Source of the DNA: Bacteriovoracaceae bacterium
Lineage (GTDB): Bacteria; Bdellovibrionota; Bacteriovoracia; Bacteriovoracales; Bacteriovoracaceae
NCBI GenBank assembly: GCA_947440875.1
Contig: CANETG010000087.1
Location: forward strand, 1 to 9,569
Length of the DNA: 9,569 nucleotides
Direction: 5' to 3'
The position numbers were made by a program, and so were the translations under genes. Shown here in pieces: positions 6,091 to 9,569 of the stretch (within the stretch, counting starts at the first letter, position 1; each line of letters begins with the position of its first letter). Under the pieces are notes generated by a model. The model was not told the DNA's origin. It did not search any database and saw only the letters and a program-made list of their open reading frames with translations.

Positions 6091-8316
6091 ATGTCTTTAC
6101 TCAGGTTGCAAGCACTTCTCTTAGTCGTGCTCGCCCTTCCTTACTCCGGGTTTGCCGCTGATAAAAAATCAGAAGCACTGCTCGATCGCCAGAACATGTC
6201 GAACTTGTTTTGGTGGCCAGAAAAACTCGACCTTCATCCCCTCAGACAGCACTCAGAAAAATCTGATCCCATGGATGCGAACTTTGATTATGAAAAAGAG
6301 TTCAAAAAAGTGGATCTCAAAGCACTTAAAAAAGACATCGCTGACGTCATGAAAACCAATCAAGATTGGTGGCCAGCAGATTACGGAACTTACGGACCGT
6401 TTTTTATTCGCATGGCCTGGCACAGTGCTGGGACCTACCGTGTGATGGATGGTCGCGGGGGAGCTGGCGGCGGACAACTCCGCTTTGAGCCACTCAATAG
6501 TTGGCCAGATAATACCAACCTCGACAAAGCTAGACGCCTCCTTTGGCCAGTGAAGCAGAAATACGGAAAGAAAGTTTCATGGGCGGATCTCATGGTCCTG
6601 ACTGGTAACGTCGCTCTCGAAACAATGGGCTTTGAAACCGTCGGATTCGCCGGTGGTCGTACGGATGACTGGGAAGCCGATCTCGTTTACTGGGGTCCGG
6701 AGAAAAAATTCCTCGAAGATAAGCGCTACAAAGGCGACAGAAAACTTGATCAGCCACTCGGTGCCGTTCAGATGGGACTCATCTACGTGAACCCTGAAGG
6801 CCCTAACGGAAATCCCGATCCACTGCTTTCCGCCAAAGATATTCGCGAAACGTTTGGTCGGATGGCGATGAATGACGAAGAAACTGTCGCCCTCATTGCT
6901 GGTGGACACACTTTCGGTAAAGCTCACGGCGCTCGTAAGCCAGAAGGCTGTCTCGGTGCTGAGCCTGCGAGAGCGAAAGTCGAAGAGCAAGGTTTTGGTT
7001 GGACCAACAAGTGTGGCACTGGTCACGGGAAAGACACGATTACTTCTGGGCTCGAAGGCGCATGGAGTATCAACCCAACCCGTTGGACGAGTCAGTATCT
7101 GGTTAACCTTTTCAAATACGAATGGGTAAAAACAAAGAGCCCAGCTGGCGCCATTCAGTGGATTCCTAAAGATGGTCAGGGTGCCAACCTTGTTCCGGAC
7201 GCTCATGATAAAACAAAAAGACATGCTCCGATCATGTTCACAACTGATATCGCTCTCAAAGAAGATCCTGCTTACCGATTGATCTCAAAACGTTTCCTCG
7301 AAAATCCTGAAGAGTACCGTCTGGCATTTGCCAGAGCGTGGTTCAAACTCACTCACAGAGACATGGGCCCTCGCACGCGTTACCTCGGTAGCGAAGCGCC
7401 AAAAGAGATTTACCCTTGGCAAGATCCCGTTCCCGCTTCCAACTCTAAGCTCAGTGCTGCGGACATCGGGTCTCTCAAATCAAAAATTCTGAAATCAGGT
7501 TTAACTGTTTCTCAGCTCGTAAAAACGGCATGGGCATCAGCTGCTACATTCCGTGGAACAGATCTTCGCGGTGGTGCTAACGGTGCTCGCGTTCGTTTGG
7601 CACCGATGAATACCTGGGAAGTCAACGAGCCACAAGAATTGGAAAAAGTGATTGCTCGTCTGGAAGAAATTCAGAAGAGCTTTAATAAATCCGGGAAAAA
7701 AGTGTCTCTCGCTGACGTGATCGTTCTTGGTGGGACAGCTGCTGTAGAAGAAGCCGCTCGCCTGGCCGGTAACAAAATGAAAGTCAATTTCCGCCCTGGT
7801 CGTGGAGACGCGACTCAAGAGCAAACAGATGTTGTTTCTGTGGATTTCTTAAAGCCATCGGCTGATGCTTTCAGAAACTACTACGGTGAAGGTAACTACT
7901 TGTCGCCCACTGAAATGCTCATCGATCGCTCGAACATGCTGACTCTGACTGTTCCCGAAATGACAGTTCTCGTGGGTGGTATGCGTGTACTTAATGCGAA
8001 CGTCGGTGGATCAACTCACGGAGTTCTTACGAACAAACCAGGAACACTCAACAACGCATTCTTCGTGAACCTTCTCGACATGTCGACGAAGTGGCAGAAG
8101 TCTGAGAAGGGTGAGGGTCTCTACGAAGGTGTTGACCGCAAGACAGGTGCTGCGAAGTGGACCGCGACACCTGTGGATTTGATCTTCGGTTCTCACTCAG
8201 AACTTCGCGCGAGCGCGGAAGTTTATGCAGCTGAAGACGGCAAAGAAAAATTCACACGTGACTTTGCTCTCGCCTGGGAAAAAGTCATGAATCTGGACCG
8301 CTTCGATCTTAGATAA
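6091..8316 (+). CDS. katG: Catalase-peroxidase KatG, predicted periplasmic
   Basis: A 741-residue bifunctional haem enzyme that breaks down hydrogen peroxide (catalase) and oxidises small donors (peroxidase). It has the usual duplicated peroxidase fold. The N-terminal, haem-binding half carries distal R107, W110 and H111 in RMAWHSAGTYR and proximal H273 in GGHTFGKAHG. The Met-Tyr-Trp adduct residues are all present: W110, Y232 (LIYVNPEGP) and M258 (RMAMND). The C-terminal half (about 465-741) is complete. Unlike cytosolic KatG (about 726 aa in E. coli), residues 1-22 form a Sec signal peptide with Arg5, a hydrophobic core LQALLLVVLALPY and a GFA-A cleavage site, as in exported KatP. The only two cysteines, C287 and C308, lie 21 residues apart after the proximal His and could form a disulfide. 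I set the start at 6091 because AGGAG lies 5 nt upstream and the signal peptide begins there; an ATG at 6028 is rejected. It is monocistronic and ends in a strong terminator. Confidence 0.97.
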   Translation: MSLLRLQALLLVVLALPYSGFAADKKSEALLDRQNMSNLFWWPEKLDLHPLRQHSEKSDPMDANFDYEKEFKKVDLKALKKDIADVMKTNQDWWPADYGTYGPFFIRMAWHSAGTYRVMDGRGGAGGGQLRFEPLNSWPDNTNLDKARRLLWPVKQKYGKKVSWADLMVLTGNVALETMGFETVGFAGGRTDDWEADLVYWGPEKKFLEDKRYKGDRKLDQPLGAVQMGLIYVNPEGPNGNPDPLLSAKDIRETFGRMAMNDEETVALIAGGHTFGKAHGARKPEGCLGAEPARAKVEEQGFGWTNKCGTGHGKDTITSGLEGAWSINPTRWTSQYLVNLFKYEWVKTKSPAGAIQWIPKDGQGANLVPDAHDKTKRHAPIMFTTDIALKEDPAYRLISKRFLENPEEYRLAFARAWFKLTHRDMGPRTRYLGSEAPKEIYPWQDPVPASNSKLSAADIGSLKSKILKSGLTVSQLVKTAWASAATFRGTDLRGGANGARVRLAPMNTWEVNEPQELEKVIARLEEIQKSFNKSGKKVSLADVIVLGGTAAVEEAARLAGNKMKVNFRPGRGDATQEQTDVVSVDFLKPSADAFRNYYGEGNYLSPTEMLIDRSNMLTLTVPEMTVLVGGMRVLNANVGGSTHGVLTNKPGTLNNAFFVNLLDMSTKWQKSEKGEGLYEGVDRKTGAAKWTATPVDLIFGSHSELRASAEVYAAEDGKEKFTRDFALAWEKVMNLDRFDLR

Positions 8317-8332
8317 TTTTCTTCCAGTTCTC

Positions 8333-8361
8333 AGGGCCCTCGAGAGAGGGCCCTTTTTTTT
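8333..8361 (+). terminator. Strong intrinsic terminator of katG
   Basis: A 9-bp perfect stem, AGGGCCCTC (8333-8341) / GAGGGCCCT (8346-8354), closes a GAGA (GNRA-type) loop. It is followed by an uninterrupted run of eight T (8354-8361), starting 17 nt after the katG stop. The T-run is only on the plus strand, so it acts for katG. The hairpin is also downstream of the converging membrane-protein gene, whose TAA stop overlaps the T-run. Confidence 0.95.
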
Positions 8362-8743
8362 ACAAACACAATATGATTAATTTTAAAGACCAGAGGAAAG
8401 TCCGAATCCAATTGGTATCGACGAGCTTTTTGACGGTCTCGTACTGATAACCTCTTTTGGCCAGCTGATCATGCAGAGGGACCTGAACAAAAAAAGTCGT
8501 GAGCCAAATGAGACCCACAATAATGATGGAAGGGATATGGAGAGTGAAAAGAGAGAATCCTAACTCTGCCGTCATGAGAGGGATCACGATCCAAGAAATT
8601 TTTGCCTGATGCACGAGCATCGATTCTTTAAACCGATTCGGATCGAGGTAATGAAAGAGGGGATAGTGCGATACCTGCACCATCCAGATCACTCCAAAGA
8701 GAGCAGACGTCACGAGAATATGGGCGAAGGTCAGTAGTTCCAT
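8360..8743 (-). CDS. Four-helix inner-membrane protein of unknown function
   Basis: A 127-residue integral membrane protein with four predicted helices: about 3-25 (LLTFAHILVTSALFGVIWMVQV), 48-68 (KISWIVIPLMTAELGFSLFTL), 71-91 (PSIIIVGLIWLTTFFVQVPL) and 108-127 (DTNWIRTFLWSLKLIILCL). Conserved-looking polar motifs are HYPLFHYLDP after helix 1, QVPLHDQLAKRGY after helix 3 and LVDTNWIRT before helix 4. I have seen this V-P-L-H...TNWIRT pattern in uncharacterised bacterial membrane proteins but know no function or reliable family name. The ATG (8743-8741) overlaps the osmC-like TAA by one base (TAATG), and there is no clear Shine-Dalgarno site. Translation therefore probably depends on reinitiation after the osmC-like gene. 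It is the last gene of the folE operon, and its stop touches the katG terminator T-run. Confidence 0.82.
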   Translation of the reverse strand: MELLTFAHILVTSALFGVIWMVQVSHYPLFHYLDPNRFKESMLVHQAKISWIVIPLMTAELGFSLFTLHIPSIIIVGLIWLTTFFVQVPLHDQLAKRGYQYETVKKLVDTNWIRTFLWSLKLIILCL

Positions 8744-9174
8744 TAAGTAAGAATGGTGACCTGGGATTTAATCTCAGATTTCACTGACTGAATGATGAAT
8801 CCCTGAGCGAGAGTTTTATCGACAAGAAGCTTGGCTTTCTTTTCATCTTTCACACCCGAAAGGGTAATTTTCAGCGAAACTGATTTCATCAGCGTGCTTC
8901 CGCTCTCAGTCTTATTCACTTCGAGTTCGCTTGTGATCGACAGTTGTTCGTAAACGAGTTTTGAGTAATGAGCGTAAACTTTGAACGTGGCGACGAAACA
9001 GTTTTGAACGGCGAGAAGGAAAAAGTCCTCCGGACTGTTGAATGTTCCGTCTCCCTCAAATTCTTTCGGGACTGAGCAATTGACCGCGAAGCCGCTTGCT
9101 TCAGTGGACCAACTTTTTTGAATTCCGGGGCCCGCATCACTTTGACCAAAAAACTGGATTGGATATTGAATCAT
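8743..9174 (-). CDS. OsmC/Ohr family protein
   Basis: A 143-residue member of the OsmC/Ohr superfamily, whose characterised members reduce organic hydroperoxides with a reactive cysteine. The core motif SPEDFFLLAVQNCFVATFKVY (47-67) matches the family P.elLLaal..C....... helix, with the peroxidatic cysteine at C59. The later motif, where a second cysteine usually precedes the N-S-(V/L)-K signature, reads QGFIIQSVKSEI (124-135) and has no cysteine. The only other cysteine is C33 (NCSVP) in the N-terminal beta region. This protein may use C33, an external thiol, or another chemistry. I chose the ATG at 9174: GGAG lies 8 nt upstream, and the start is 2 nt after the folE stop. A TTG at 9198 would run into folE and adds nothing recognisable. 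It sits between folE and a membrane protein with 2-nt and 1-nt-overlap junctions, so all three are surely co-translated. Confidence 0.87.
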   Translation of the reverse strand: MIQYPIQFFGQSDAGPGIQKSWSTEASGFAVNCSVPKEFEGDGTFNSPEDFFLLAVQNCFVATFKVYAHYSKLVYEQLSITSELEVNKTESGSTLMKSVSLKITLSGVKDEKKAKLLVDKTLAQGFIIQSVKSEIKSQVTILT

Positions 9175-9176
9175 AT

Positions 9177-9569
9177 TTATTTCTCCAGAGAGTTCCAAAG
9201 GCGAGATTTTTCGTCGGCATTCAAAGAATCTAGACCTATTGAGAACTCAGTAATAGTTTCTGAAGAGACTTTCTTTACTCCTCTCATCATCATGCACATG
9301 TGAGACGCTTGAACTCGCACCACAACAGCGCGAGCTTTGACGAGATCAGAGAGTTCAGTTGCGACTTCGCGTGTGAGTCGCTCTTGGACCTGAAGTCTTT
9401 TCGCAAAGACATCCACGAGTCTTGGGATTTTAGAAAGACCAAGAATCTTCTCTCCAGGGTAGTATGCCACACTGGCGTGGCCCCAAAATGGAAGCATATG
9501 GTGTTCGCAGAGACTAAAAAATTCTATGTCTTTCACTGAAATAAGACCCTGTCCTTCAGCACTAAAGAT
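9177..9569 (-). CDS. folE: GTP cyclohydrolase I (FolE), C-terminal part
   Basis: This enzyme converts GTP to 7,8-dihydroneopterin triphosphate, the first step of folate and pterin synthesis and, in some bacteria, of the queuosine/7-deazaguanine route. The frame stays open to the right edge, so about the N-terminal third is missing; about 130 residues are visible. Diagnostic motifs are SLCEHHMLPFWGHASVAYYP (zinc ligands Cys and the second His of CEHH), GLSKIPRLVDVFAKRLQVQE (the GTP/pterin site with the typical RLQVQERLT) and ASHMCMMMRGVKK (the third zinc ligand Cys in H-x-C-M-x-x-R-G). All three zinc ligands and the QVQE motif are intact, so this is a canonical zinc-dependent FolE-IA. A GTG at 9536 is inside the conserved domain and is not the true start. 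The TAA is 2 nt before the osmC-like ATG. Confidence 0.95.
   Translation of the reverse strand: MFSAEGQGLISVKDIEFFSLCEHHMLPFWGHASVAYYPGEKILGLSKIPRLVDVFAKRLQVQERLTREVATELSDLVKARAVVVRVQASHMCMMMRGVKKVSSETITEFSIGLDSLNADEKSRLWNSLEK

Noticed and set aside
6577..7224. A 215-codon open frame antisense to katG
   Set aside because: It falls entirely within the haem-binding half of katG, where the sense strand is strongly conserved protein; its translation has no domain character.
8333..8361. The katG terminator read as bidirectional
   Set aside because: The minus-strand side of the hairpin is followed by TGAGAACTGG, not a T-run, so intrinsic termination is supported only for katG.
9175..9198. TTG start for the OsmC-like protein at 9198
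   Set aside because: It lies inside folE, adds 8 residues with no family counterpart, and the ATG at 9174 has a better GGAG site.

Overview
The window looks like an ordinary chromosomal stretch of a Gram-negative bacterium. Signs of this are an exported catalase-peroxidase, a small outer-membrane barrel-like protein and long, well-spaced genes with Shine-Dalgarno sites. Base composition is close to half GC by eye. The mixture of proteins, including a RlmM-type methyltransferase, a long U32 protein and a small secreted DUF4430-like protein, reminds me of Bdellovibrio and its relatives (Bdellovibrionota). That is an impression from protein style, not a demonstrated placement. I see no transposase, integrase, phage gene, CRISPR array, tRNA or rRNA.

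Layout. (1) 3-515, plus strand: the C-terminal catalytic part of an FtsJ/RlmM-type 2'-O-methyltransferase, entering from the left edge. (2) 523-2404, minus strand: a two-gene unit with an FAD-dependent GlcD-like oxidoreductase followed, with an 8-nt overlap, by a small outer-membrane protein. (3) A 52-bp divergent spacer, then on the plus strand a CoA-binding (YccU-type) protein (2457-2834), a long U32/DUF3656 protein of the RlhA type (2951-5365) and a small cysteine-containing DUF4430-like protein (5394-5798). A perfect 18-bp palindrome lies between the last two. (4) A roughly 290-bp non-coding region with a weak terminator and several dyads leads to katG (6091-8316), a full-length catalase-peroxidase with a Sec signal peptide, closed by a textbook intrinsic terminator. 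(5) Converging from the right edge on the minus strand is a tightly packed operon: folE (partial), an OsmC/Ohr-like protein and a four-helix membrane protein. Its junctions are a 2-nt gap and a 1-nt overlap.

How they fit together. Two themes recur. The first is rRNA modification: the RlmM-like methyltransferase and the RlhA-like U32 protein are homologous to E. coli enzymes that modify nearby nucleotides, C2498 and C2501, in the peptidyl-transferase centre of 23S rRNA. The second is peroxide/redox handling: exported KatG, the OsmC-like protein and the FAD oxidoreductase. I did not find a clearly new multi-gene system. The most unusual items are the exported KatG whose only two cysteines could form a disulfide, the perfect palindrome before the DUF4430-like gene, the OsmC protein lacking the usual second cysteine inside a folE operon, and the dyads upstream of katG.
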